The notes beneath the pieces were generated by a model. The model searched no databases. It had not been told where the DNA came from and saw only the letters and a program-made list of their open reading frames with translations. From Clostridia bacterium (GTDB taxonomy: Bacteria; Bacillota; Clostridia; Christensenellales; Borkfalkiaceae), in contig JAFQEM010000005.1 of NCBI GenBank assembly GCA_017399035.1, positions 1 to 41,433 of the forward strand: 41,433 bases of DNA, in the 5' to 3' direction. The translations under genes and the position numbers were made by a program. Shown piece after piece: positions 9,414 to 16,331 of the stretch (within the stretch, counting starts at the first letter, position 1; every line of letters starts with the position of its first letter).

Positions 9414-10280
9414 CTATTTTCCGTTAATCCAAATTCCACTGTTGCCACAAGGTAAAATCACGCCGTCTTGCTCGGTCTTTAGCCCCACTTCGTAAGCGTC
9501 AATTTTACCGCCCCTGCCTTTTGCCACGGTTAATGCCAGTATGTTTTTTAACACTTGAGGTTGCAAACCAGTTGTATAACTATTTATAAGCACGAAAAGC
9601 GGATTATCACTTAAAACACCACAACAGAGTTCAACGAACGAATAAAGTTCGTTTTCAAGTTTCCACATTTCGCCGTTTGGTCCTCTACCGTAACTAGGTG
9701 GGTCCATAATTATAGCGTCGTACTTTCTGCCACGACGAATTTCTCGTTCAACAAATTTCTTGCAGTCGTCGATAATGTATCTAACCTTACCCTCGCCGAC
9801 GTTAGACAGTCTAACGTTTTCACCTGCACGCTCTACCATACCTTTTGCAGCGTCAACGTGGCATACTTTTGCCCCCGCTGTTGCACAGGCAACGGTTGCG
9901 CCACCAGTATAAGCAAACAAGTTGAGAACGTTTATTTCTCTACCTGCATTTTTAATAAGTTCGGTCATTAAATCCCAGTTGACTGCCTGTTCGGGAAAAA
10001 GCCCAGTATGTTTAAAGCCCATAGGTTTAATTTTGAACTTTAAATCTTTATAAGTAACCGTCCACTGCTCGGGCATCTTGCCTTTAATAAGCCATCTGCC
10101 CCCACCAGTTTCACTACGAATATATTTTGCGGCAAGCCCTTTGTAACCGTTCATATCTATACTTGATTTCCAAATAACTTGCGGGTCAGGACGAAGTAAA
10201 ACGACGTCTGCCCAACGCTCTAATTTATATCCGTCGCCCGTGGCGATTACCGAATAATCTTTCCATTCAGCCGATTTCAT
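9414..10280 (-). CDS. Class I SAM-dependent methyltransferase, RlmI/RlmK-like
   Basis: 288 residues with a Rossmann-like methyltransferase core. Motif I is NLFAYTGGATVACATAGAKVCHVDAA split across two strands, with the acidic D that binds the SAM ribose in HVDAAKGMV. The catalytic or target-base motif is DPPSYGRGPNGE. The N-terminal part (about 1-100) resembles the RlmI central domain but no PUA domain is evident. The family methylates 23S rRNA cytosines, but this copy's substrate is inferred. Its ATG overlaps the ileS stop by one base (TAATG), a sign of translational coupling. Confidence 0.88.
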   Translation of the reverse strand: MKSAEWKDYSVIATGDGYKLERWADVVLLRPDPQVIWKSSIDMNGYKGLAAKYIRSETGGGRWLIKGKMPEQWTVTYKDLKFKIKPMGFKHTGLFPEQAVNWDLMTELIKNAGREINVLNLFAYTGGATVACATAGAKVCHVDAAKGMVERAGENVRLSNVGEGKVRYIIDDCKKFVEREIRRGRKYDAIIMDPPSYGRGPNGEMWKLENELYSFVELCCGVLSDNPLFVLINSYTTGLQPQVLKNILALTVAKGRGGKIDAYEVGLKTEQDGVILPCGNSGIWINGK

Positions 10281-13200
10281 TATTTTGCGACCTTATTTAT
10301 AATAACCGTGCAAATTGCTCCGTTTACGTCAAGGTCTTTCTTAAAGCCTTGAGCATCTCCCTCAACGATTGCATCCGCAAGAACCACGTTTTTAATTTCT
10401 TCAGCGCTTTCAAATGCAGACTTAATACCTAAATCTTCAGTTACGTAATTTACAATAATTCTGTCAACAACTTCAAATCCAGCGTCTTTTCTCATTGATT
10501 GAATTTTTGAAATAAGTTCTCTTGCAACGCCTTCCGCTTTAAGTTCTTCGGTTACGTTAGTGTCCATAACTACCGTAATACCTTTATCGCTCGCAGCAAT
10601 AAACCCTTCAACACTATTAGTTGAAATTAAAAGGTCGTCAAGAGCAAAGTCAAACGTATCACCGTCAAAGTCTACGGAATAAATCTTTCCGCTCTTTACG
10701 GTTGCAACAACTTCGCTAGCATCACAAGTTTCAAGGAACTTTCTTACCTTGCCGAGTTTTGCGCCGTATTTAGGTCCAAGCGTTTTAAGTTGAGGTTTAA
10801 TGTTATATGAAACAAAACGACCAGCATCACGCAAATATTCAACTTCTTTAACGTTGAGTTCGTCTTTTGCAATAGTTAAAAGGCCTTCTGAAAGTTCAGT
10901 TTTTCTTTCTGAACATACGAATATTTTTTGCAACGGTTGACGGTTTTTAATATTTGCAGTATTTCTGCAAGACCTACCGAGAACAACTATATCAAGTACG
11001 TTTTGCATTCCTTCTTCAAGTTCAACGTCAATAGCACTTTCATCAACTTGAGGATATGAGCAAAGGTGAACTGATTTAGGTGCATCTTTATAAAAGTTTG
11101 GCACTAAATTTTGATAAATTGATTCTGCCATAAAGGGTGTAAACGGTGCTGATAATTTTGCCATAGTTACAAGCACAGTGTAAAGCGTGGTGTATGCAGC
11201 AATTTTATCGTCGTCCATATCGTGTCCCCAGTATCTTTCTCTACCACGGCGAACGTACCAGTTAGAAAGGTCGTCGGTAAACGCTTGCAACGCCCTTGCG
11301 CTGTCGAAGATATTATAAGACGCAAGCCCTTTATCTACGGTTTTTATAAGCGAATTGAGTTTTGAAAGAACCCACTTATCCATAAGGGTAAGTTTACAAT
11401 TCTTCAAATCGTAATCAGCAGGATTATACTTATCAATCTGCGCGTAAAGAACGAAGAAAGCGTAAGTATTCCAAAGCGTTCCCATAAACTTTCTTTGAGC
11501 CTCTGAAACAGCCTCTTCATAGAATCTTGAAGGTAGCCATGGAGCAGAACCAGTATAGAAATACCATCTAACAGCGTCAGCGCCCTGTTTATCAAGTATG
11601 GTCCACGGGTCTACAACGTTACCTTTATGTTTGCTCATTTTAATGCCGTTCTTATCGTTAACGTGGCCTAAAACTATGCAGTTTTTGAAAGGCGCTTTAT
11701 CAAAGAGCAAGGTAGAAATAGCAAGCAAGGTATAGAACCAACCACGAGTTTGGTCGATTGCCTCACTTATAAAGTCTGCAGGGAAATGACTTTCAAAAAG
11801 TTCTTTATTTTCAAAAGGATAGTGATATTGAGCAAAAGGCATTGAACCAGAGTCAAACCAACAGTCAATAACTTCTTTTTCTCTAACGAAAGTTCCACCG
11901 CAATCACAAGCAAAAGTACAGTCGTCAATATAAGGACGGTGAAGTTCAATATCCCCTTCTATACCGCACTTTTCTTTGAGTTCTTGTTTACTACCGATAA
12001 CGTGGATTTTACCACACTTATTACATACCCAAACGGGAAGTGGCGTACCCCAGTAACGTTCACGTGAAAGACCCCAGTCGATAACGTTTTCAAGGAAGTT
12101 ACCCATACGTCCATTTTTGATAGTTTCGGGCATCCAGTTTATAGAATTGTTTGCGGCAAGCAATCTATCTTTAACCGCAGTCATTTTGATAAACCAACTT
12201 GACCTTGCGTAATATAACAAGGGTGTATCACAACGCCAACAGAAGGGATAACTGTGTTCAAAAGGAAGTTCCTTAAACAACAATCCGTTCTCTTTGAGCA
12301 TTTTAATTATAATTTTGTCTGCATCTTTAACGAATTTTCCCGCAAGAATACCCGTGCAGTCAAGCATATTACCCCTATCGTCTACAAGTTTAACGAAAGG
12401 TAAGTTATATTTTCTACCAACGTTTGCGTCGTCTTCACCGAACGCAGGGGCAATGTGAACTATACCACTACCGTCAGTAAGCGTAACGTAACCGTCGCAC
12501 ACAACGTAATACGCTTTTTCTTTAAATGAACCTAAAGCATAATCAAACAAAGGTTCATATTCTGCGTATTCATATTCAATACCTTTTTTAACGCTTACTT
12601 TTTGATAATTTTCAAACAGTGAAGAAACTAAAGCGTCTGCAAGAATATAAGTTGCACCGTCTTCTGCAACGATTTCTGCATAATCTTCCTTGGGATTCAT
12701 ACAAAGCGCAACGTTTGAGGGAAGAGTCCAAGGTGTAGTTGTCCACGCAAGAAAATATGCGTTTTCTCTACCCTTAATCTTAAAGCGTACAAAAACTGAA
12801 ACGTCTTTTACGTCTTTATAGCCTTGGGCAACTTCGTGTGAAGAAAGCGCTGTTCCACAACGTGGGCAATAAGGAACAATTTTATGACCTTTATATAAAA
12901 GACCTTTTTCGGCAATAGTTTTAATAGCCCACCAAACCGATTCAATGTAATTATCGTCGTAAGTAACGTAAGGATTTTCCATATCAGCCCAGTAGCCAAC
13001 ACGGTCACTCATCTTTTCCCACTCGCCCTTATATTTCCAAACGCTCTCTTTACACTTTTTAATAAAGGGTTCTATACCGTATTTTTCAATCTCTTGCTTT
13101 CCGTCAATTCCCAAAAGTTTTTCAACTTCAAGTTCAACGGGTAGCCCGTGGGTATCCCAACCTGCTTTTCTCAAACAGTGGTCCCCTTTCATAACGTGAT

Positions 13201-13411
13201 AGCGCGGAATAATGTCTTTGATTACGCGCGTTAAAATATGCCCTATGTGAGGTTTGCCGTTTGCCGTTGGTGGTCCGTCATAAAAAGTAAACTCTCGGTT
13301 ACCTTCGTTTGCGCTTACGTTTTGTTCAAAAATCTTGTTTTCTTTCCAAAAAGCAAGAACTTCTTTTTCCCTATCAAGAAAGTTTAGAGTTGTGTCAACC
13401 TTTTTGTACAT
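10280..13411 (-). CDS. ileS: Isoleucine--tRNA ligase (eukaryotic-like type 2)
   Basis: Class Ia synthetase charging tRNA-Ile, with CP1 editing. About 1043 residues. The HIGH-type motif is PHIGH within GPPTANGKPHIGHILTR near residue 54. The KMSKS loop reads KMSKH (in GIKMSKHKGNVVDPW, about residue 600). Both motif variants, and the 'GPPTANG' context rather than 'GPPYANG', fit the type-2 (IleS2) clade. Two CxxC pairs (CPRCG and CNKCG/CDCGG) lie in the insert region. I chose ATG 13411 because GGAG lies nine bases upstream; an in-frame ATG at 13426 overlaps that GGAG and has no ribosome site of its own. It leads ileS-methyltransferase-rluA. There is no room for a T-box leader. Confidence 0.95.
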   Translation of the reverse strand: MYKKVDTTLNFLDREKEVLAFWKENKIFEQNVSANEGNREFTFYDGPPTANGKPHIGHILTRVIKDIIPRYHVMKGDHCLRKAGWDTHGLPVELEVEKLLGIDGKQEIEKYGIEPFIKKCKESVWKYKGEWEKMSDRVGYWADMENPYVTYDDNYIESVWWAIKTIAEKGLLYKGHKIVPYCPRCGTALSSHEVAQGYKDVKDVSVFVRFKIKGRENAYFLAWTTTPWTLPSNVALCMNPKEDYAEIVAEDGATYILADALVSSLFENYQKVSVKKGIEYEYAEYEPLFDYALGSFKEKAYYVVCDGYVTLTDGSGIVHIAPAFGEDDANVGRKYNLPFVKLVDDRGNMLDCTGILAGKFVKDADKIIIKMLKENGLLFKELPFEHSYPFCWRCDTPLLYYARSSWFIKMTAVKDRLLAANNSINWMPETIKNGRMGNFLENVIDWGLSRERYWGTPLPVWVCNKCGKIHVIGSKQELKEKCGIEGDIELHRPYIDDCTFACDCGGTFVREKEVIDCWFDSGSMPFAQYHYPFENKELFESHFPADFISEAIDQTRGWFYTLLAISTLLFDKAPFKNCIVLGHVNDKNGIKMSKHKGNVVDPWTILDKQGADAVRWYFYTGSAPWLPSRFYEEAVSEAQRKFMGTLWNTYAFFVLYAQIDKYNPADYDLKNCKLTLMDKWVLSKLNSLIKTVDKGLASYNIFDSARALQAFTDDLSNWYVRRGRERYWGHDMDDDKIAAYTTLYTVLVTMAKLSAPFTPFMAESIYQNLVPNFYKDAPKSVHLCSYPQVDESAIDVELEEGMQNVLDIVVLGRSCRNTANIKNRQPLQKIFVCSERKTELSEGLLTIAKDELNVKEVEYLRDAGRFVSYNIKPQLKTLGPKYGAKLGKVRKFLETCDASEVVATVKSGKIYSVDFDGDTFDFALDDLLISTNSVEGFIAASDKGITVVMDTNVTEELKAEGVARELISKIQSMRKDAGFEVVDRIIVNYVTEDLGIKSAFESAEEIKNVVLADAIVEGDAQGFKKDLDVNGAICTVIINKVAK

Positions 13412-13467
13412 AACTTTAGTCTCCATAAAAAAGCGAAAATTGTTTTATTTTAAAATATATCTTATAA

Positions 13468-13496
13468 ATTATAACTTTAATTGCGCAATTTGTAAA
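13468..13496 (-). promoter_or_regulatory. Sigma-A promoter of ileS
   Basis: On the minus strand, TTTACA (13496-13491), 17 bases, then TATAAT (13473-13468). The spacer contains a palindrome, AATTGCGCAATT, that could bind a regulator. The predicted leader is only about 50 bases. Confidence 0.8.
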
Positions 13497-13536
13497 GTTA
13501 ATTTTATGTAATTTGAAAATTTTAGTTAAATTTTGC

Positions 13537-13565
13537 TTGCTAAAATATCTTTTTTAGGGTAGAAT
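13537..13565 (+). promoter_or_regulatory. Promoter of the SRP RNA gene
   Basis: TTGCTA (13537-13542), 17 bases, TAGAAT (13560-13565). The RNA's expected first base (13572) is seven bases downstream of the -10, exactly where a start would be expected. Confidence 0.82.
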
Positions 13566-13571
13566 AATATA

Positions 13572-13843
13572 GCCGTGCTATGCGGGGAGTTAGCGATGCC
13601 CTGTAATCCGCAATTCGCTTTAGCGGAGCAGAACGCTGTTTGAGGCTTTTATTGTGGAAGGTTGCGTGTGGCAAGGGGCGTTGATATTAAGGTCTTATGC
13701 AACGCGCCCCCGCGAACCGTGTCAGAGTAGGAATACAGCAGCACTAAACGGTTAGGCGCGTGTGATATAAGGTTGCTTTGAAGGAGTTACCTACCACACT
13801 ACCACTTCGGCAATAACTGTCGATTGCAGTGCACGGCTTTTTT
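13572..13843 (+). ncRNA. ffs: Signal recognition particle RNA, large Gram-positive type
   Basis: RNA scaffold of the SRP, which with Ffh targets membrane proteins to the Sec translocon. It is about 266 nt plus a T-run, like the Bacillus scRNA and unlike the short 4.5S form. The 5' Alu domain is recognisable (GCCGTGCTATGCGGGGAG, then ATGCCCTGTAATCCGC). The Ffh-binding helix 8 has a GGAA tetraloop closed by GTA/TAC, in the stretch near 13719-13745 (GTCAGAGTAGGAATACAGCA). The 5' GCCGTGC pairs with the 3' GCACGGC. It is divergent from ileS and has its own promoter. A T-run at 13838-13843 follows the terminal helix. Confidence 0.96.
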
Positions 13844-13849
13844 GAACTT

Positions 13850-13880
13850 AAAACGGTTCGGAATTTTCCGAACCGTTTTT
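13850..13880. terminator. Bidirectional terminator between SRP RNA and the GRAM-like fragment
   Basis: A perfect 14-bp stem (13850-13863 with 13866-13879) has a 2-base apparent loop and T-runs on both strands. It can end the SRP transcript on plus and the acyltransferase transcript on minus. Confidence 0.9.
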
Positions 13881-13910
13881 GCTTTTTTATTAAATTTTAT
13901 CTAGTTAAAA

Positions 13911-14414
13911 TTATTTTTTATTGTCAATACCTAATTCTAAACCTTCGTATAGGTGTTCGTTCCATTTGAAGTTCTTATAAAAATTAACGTGATAACGGTG
14001 CATTTCTTCAACCAACAAATAAAACTTCCAAACGGTTTGGTGCGCAGGGAAAATATCAAAATATTCACCGCCCAAATAGAAGTTAAAATAACTCATATCA
14101 ACTTCAGTGATTAAGGTATATAGTTGTTTATAATCTGCGTGGAATTCATACGGCTCACCATTTCTAGTACCTTTATAGTGCATACCTTGATGGTCTATCC
14201 AAATTTTGCCCTCACCAACGATAAAACTTGTCTTATTTTTTCCAACTAACTTATATTCGTTCAAATTGCCTATTTTGCAATCGTCTTCAAAACGATAATT
14301 AGGATTTTCACGAATTTCTTTTATAATATCAAGGCGTTCTTGCTCCGACCAAACTAGTGGGGATTCTGGAATTACCGCATTTTCAAAGGGGTGGAACTGA
14401 TAATAATCATCCAT
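13911..14414 (-). pseudogene. C-terminal fragment of a frameshifted acyltransferase (beta-rich, PH/GRAM-like region)
   Basis: 167 residues from the ATG at 14414, with no recognised catalytic motif; the strand-rich middle (KTSFIVGEGKIWIDHQGMHY) and aromatic C-terminal half suggest a PH/GRAM-like domain, but that is a guess. The frame remains open upstream of the ATG and reads TCSNCGNGAT immediately before it. That would complete a zinc ribbon begun by CPKCG at the end of the upstream ORF. No Shine-Dalgarno precedes the ATG. I therefore read this as the 3' part of one longer gene with 14444-15226, separated by a one-base loss. An independently translated second subunit is possible. Confidence 0.7.
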
Positions 14415-14443
14415 AGTTGCGCCGTTTCCACAATTAGAGCAAG

Positions 14444-15226
14444 TTATTTATCCCCTTCACCTTTCATTGTAAATTCACTTCCGCATTTAGGACATTTATA
14501 ACACAAATCTTCTAATCGGTGGCAAATTCTTCCGTTTGTTTGCCATTTTATCTTTTTTTCTTTATTCCAAGCATATTCATCGCGACGGAATTTCTCGTTG
14601 ATTATATCGTCCATTTCTTGAACGGAAAGGCGTTCAACGTCTTCTTTTGTAAATAAAATAGACATAGTTGCGTGAGTTTCGCCATAGCGTTCATCAAGGC
14701 AAACTTTGGTATTTTGCAAATATTGACCCTCAAGGTAACATAAGTATACTGGCACTTTAAAATGCTTAAACATTTTGCTAGTGCCTGGAACGATTGGTTT
14801 GTTTCCACCAAAATCACTTGCCAGCCCCTCTGGTGCAAACGTAACGCAACCACCTTGTTTTATTATTTTACTTACCGCGCGAATAGGCAACGTATCCGCC
14901 GTGTATTGCTTTTTGGGTATAACTTTATTCAACCCAAAAATAAACGAAAACTTTGTTCTATAAAATTCGTTACAACCTGCTAACATATTAGTTACTCTTG
15001 GATAGGTTGCGCCCATGATATAGGCGTGGTCAATCCTTGACAAGTGATTAAAAATTACAAAACAAGGTCCATCACAATCGTTTACGTCGTCAATAATGTG
15101 AAAGTTTGGCTTGTATTTTTTTGCAACCATATCAAGCATTATCGTTTTATAAATTGTGTAAATAAAGCGACTGGGTTTTTTATATTTTCTTTTTGCTAAT
15201 TTTTCTGATATAGACTTTTTGCTCAT
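14444..15226 (-). CDS. PlsC-type 1-acyl-glycerol-3-phosphate acyltransferase family protein (frameshifted; continues in 13911-14414)
   Basis: 260 residues. Transfers acyl chains to a lysophospholipid-like acceptor at the membrane. The HX4D catalytic motif is NHLSRID (His61, Asp66). The acceptor-binding EG motif is FAPEG (Glu133, Gly134), and a further conserved block is GATYPRVTNMLAGCNEF. The last ~20 residues start a zinc ribbon (CYKCPKCGSEF), and the frame then stops at TAA. A -1 shift at the GATAAATAA site would continue the ribbon with ITCSNCG and join the downstream frame into a protein of about 440 residues. All catalytic motifs are upstream of the break, so this part could still be active. 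Confidence 0.85.
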   Translation of the reverse strand: MSKKSISEKLAKRKYKKPSRFIYTIYKTIMLDMVAKKYKPNFHIIDDVNDCDGPCFVIFNHLSRIDHAYIMGATYPRVTNMLAGCNEFYRTKFSFIFGLNKVIPKKQYTADTLPIRAVSKIIKQGGCVTFAPEGLASDFGGNKPIVPGTSKMFKHFKVPVYLCYLEGQYLQNTKVCLDERYGETHATMSILFTKEDVERLSVQEMDDIINEKFRRDEYAWNKEKKIKWQTNGRICHRLEDLCYKCPKCGSEFTMKGEGDK

Positions 15227-15353
15227 AACTTTTCCCTTTGTTTTTTTACATAATAACTCATTATATTAAATTTTATATATCAATATAAACTGTATATTAA
15301 ATATTTGATAAATTAAAGAAAAAAGACCGTTTTTTCTTCAAAAACCGCCTTTT

Positions 15354-15794
15354 TTAGAGTGCTTTAATAAAAAGTTTTAATCTATTTCCCTTTGAATTTA
15401 TAAAATCTTGAACATATTCAAAGCCTAAAGCCTCGTTCAACTTTATACTCGCAATATTATCTTCTCTTATGCCAGCGTAAGCAACTTTAAAACCTTTCTC
15501 TTTTAAGTTGCAGAAAATTTGTTCTAGCGCAGTTTTTGCAATGCCTTGTTTTCTGTAATCTTGCTTAATTTCAGGGGCTACGCTAACAACGTTTTGAGAA
15601 TGCGCAACTACGTTAGCCACGCCCACTATTTTATTTTCAAATTCAATTAAGAAAAATTCAAAATATTTTCCGTTATGATTGCGCATTATTGAGTGTGATA
15701 TCATTTGTTCTCTGCTATCCTTTGGCATACTACCGTAAGAAAAGTCATCTAAAACGTTGATATCTTCTTTTGTTATGCTTTTTAACGTTATCAT
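15354..15794 (-). CDS. GNAT-family N-acetyltransferase
   Basis: 146 residues from ATG 15794. Transfers an acetyl group from acetyl-CoA to an amine; substrate unknown. Motif A, the acetyl-CoA pyrophosphate-binding loop, is QDYRKQGIAKTAL (Q/RxxGxA). The C-terminal strand-helix with NEALGFEYV is the usual GNAT end. The start is set by GAGGG six bases before the ATG; the open frame extends to 15875, but that extension is translated from the small-RNA repeat next door. It is the first protein gene after the ssrA array and may share read-through transcription. The 3' side holds only a weak A/T hairpin before the acyltransferase gene. Confidence 0.88.
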   Translation of the reverse strand: MITLKSITKEDINVLDDFSYGSMPKDSREQMISHSIMRNHNGKYFEFFLIEFENKIVGVANVVAHSQNVVSVAPEIKQDYRKQGIAKTALEQIFCNLKEKGFKVAYAGIREDNIASIKLNEALGFEYVQDFINSKGNRLKLFIKAL

Positions 15795-15832
15795 TTTACC
15801 CTCTTTTGAAGATTTTGAGAAGATTTTTGGAA

Positions 15833-15933
15833 TAAAGAAAGGGCAGGCTAATAGGTCAAGCCGTTGCAGTAGCAACGGTGGACAAAATAGCCTTTGCTTG
15901 ACATTATGGACTTGAGCGTGTCAAATATGCCCC
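15833..15933 (-). ncRNA. Putative small RNA, unit A3
   Basis: Predicted ~100-nt transcript from a G at 15933 to the T-run after the 3' stem. I see a closing stem GGGCA/TGCCC, a hairpin TTGACA/TGTCAA with a 15-base loop, and a second hairpin AGGCTA/TAGCCT capped by CCGTTGC-TACT-GCAACGG. Together these make a three-way junction. The 3' end TGCCCTTTCTTT has terminator shape. It has a promoter with TTTACA and TATAAT. It encodes no sensible peptide. I do not recognise a family. Confidence 0.65.
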
Positions 15934-15940
15934 AAACATT

Positions 15941-15968
15941 ATTATAACTCACGAAAAGATTTTGTAAA
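15941..15968 (-). promoter_or_regulatory. Promoter of unit A3
   Basis: On the minus strand, TTTACA (15968-15963), 16 bases, then TATAAT (15946-15941). The predicted start G at 15933 is eight bases downstream. The -35 box is at the centre of a dyad. Confidence 0.7.
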
Positions 15969-15983
15969 CAAAAGATTTTCGTG
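15950..15983. promoter_or_regulatory. Dyad-symmetric element, CACG type, over the A3 -35 box
   Basis: 34-base inverted repeat with arms CACGAAAA and TTTTCGTG, centred on GTAAAC. 13 of 15 positions pair. Placement over the -35 suggests an operator for a dimeric regulator, or a small A/T-rich RNA hairpin at the end of upstream transcripts. Confidence 0.6.
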
Positions 15984-15984
15984 A

Positions 15985-16056
15985 AAAAGGAGAAGCCCGC
16001 TATCTGTCTTACAGTTTGTCGATACAAACTGTTGACGTAAGGCGGTGATTACAAGC
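15985..16056 (-). ncRNA. Putative small RNA, unit B
   Basis: About 72 nt, unrelated in sequence to unit A but flanked by the same dyads. The core hairpin is CAGTTTGT-ATCG-ACAAACTG, extended by CTTA/TAAG and then CCGC/GCGG plus AGC/GCT across a bulge. The 3' end is GCGGGCTTCTCCTTTTT, terminator-like and complementary to an AGGAG ribosome site. The promoter (TTTACA at 16088-16083, 17 bases, TAAATA at 16065-16060) is weaker than those of A2 and A3. Confidence 0.55.
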
Positions 16057-16068
16057 TATTATTTAATC

Positions 16069-16105
16069 TTCCAAAAATATTTTGTAAAACAAAAGATTTT
16101 TGGAA
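16069..16105. promoter_or_regulatory. Dyad-symmetric element, TTCC type, over the unit B -35 box
   Basis: 37-base inverted repeat with 16-base arms that differ at one position. Outer arms are TTCC/GGAA instead of CACG/CGTG, while the inner AAAATCTTTTG core is shared with the CACG-type elements. The differing arms stay self-complementary. Confidence 0.62.
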
Positions 16106-16206
16106 TAAAGGAAGGGCAGGCTAATAGGTCAAGCCGTTGCAGTAGCAACGGTGGACAAAATAGCCTTTGCTTGACATTATGGACTTGAGTGTGTCAAATA
16201 TGCCCC
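16106..16206 (-). ncRNA. Putative small RNA, unit A2
   Basis: Same architecture as A3: a G at 16206 as predicted first base, GGGCA/TGCCC closing stem, two inner hairpins, and a 3' TGCCCTTCCTTT terminator end. Promoter TTTACA (16241-16236), 16 bases, TATAAT (16219-16214). The two differences from A3 inside the transcribed part fall in the first hairpin loop and in the terminal pyrimidine tract, so all the proposed pairs are retained. Confidence 0.65.
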
Positions 16207-16213
16207 AAAGATT

Positions 16214-16241
16214 ATTATAACTCACGAAAAGATTTTGTAAA
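16214..16241 (-). promoter_or_regulatory. Promoter of unit A2
   Basis: TTTACA, 16 bases, TATAAT on the minus strand. Identical to the A3 promoter. Confidence 0.7.
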
Positions 16242-16256
16242 CAAAAGATTTTCGTG
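16223..16256. promoter_or_regulatory. Dyad-symmetric element, CACG type, over the A2 -35 box
   Basis: 34-base inverted repeat identical to that at 15950-15983, located right after the T-run of the tmRNA-linked A1 stem. Confidence 0.6.
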
Positions 16257-16257
16257 A

Positions 16258-16320
16258 AAAAGGAAGGGCAGGCTAATAGGTCAAGCCGTTGCAGTAGCAA
16301 CGGTGGACAAAATAGCCTTG
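16258..16320 (-). terminator. Unit A1: tmRNA-linked stem-loop, probable ssrA terminator
   Basis: Starts 11 bases after the CCA end of tmRNA. GGGCAAGGCTA pairs with TAGCCTGCCC with one bulged A, enclosing the same CCGTTGC/GCAACGG hairpin as units A2 and A3. It ends in CCTTCCTTTTT on the minus strand. Compared with A2/A3 it lacks the promoter, the 5' strand of the closing stem and the first hairpin, but has gained GGGCA next to AGGCTA so that the full stem can still form. Confidence 0.75.
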
Positions 16321-16331
16321 CCCTGACGTGG

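Larger units (their letters stand above)
15819..15991. repeat. Direct repeat copy 2 (unit A3 with flanking dyads)
   Basis: 173 bases nearly identical to 16092-16264 (offset 273 bases). I count three mismatches, at 15838, 15917 and 15937. The repeat includes the whole A unit, its promoter and the CACG-type dyad. It points to a recent segmental duplication or gene conversion. Confidence 0.93.
16092..16264. repeat. Direct repeat copy 1 (unit A2 with flanking dyads)
   Basis: 173 bases matching 15819-15991 with three mismatches. A shorter match, about 57 bases of the 3' stem only, also continues at 16262-16319 next to tmRNA. Confidence 0.93.

Noticed and set aside
13427-13571. T-box riboswitch before ileS
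   Set aside because: Only about 145 bases separate ileS from the SRP RNA, and they hold two divergent promoters. No specifier loop, T-box sequence or terminator/antiterminator is present.
15795-15875. N-terminal extension of the GNAT protein
   Set aside because: The extra 27 codons come from the small-RNA repeat and have no ribosome site, whereas GAGGG precedes the ATG at 15794.
15819-16264. Insertion sequence or MITE remnants
   Set aside because: No transposase and no target-site duplications that I could find. The dyads alone could fit a MITE end, but promoters and terminators inside each unit fit RNA genes better.
15841-16319. CRISPR array
   Set aside because: Units are long and few, with promoters, terminators and different lengths; no short regular repeats with unique spacers and no cas genes.
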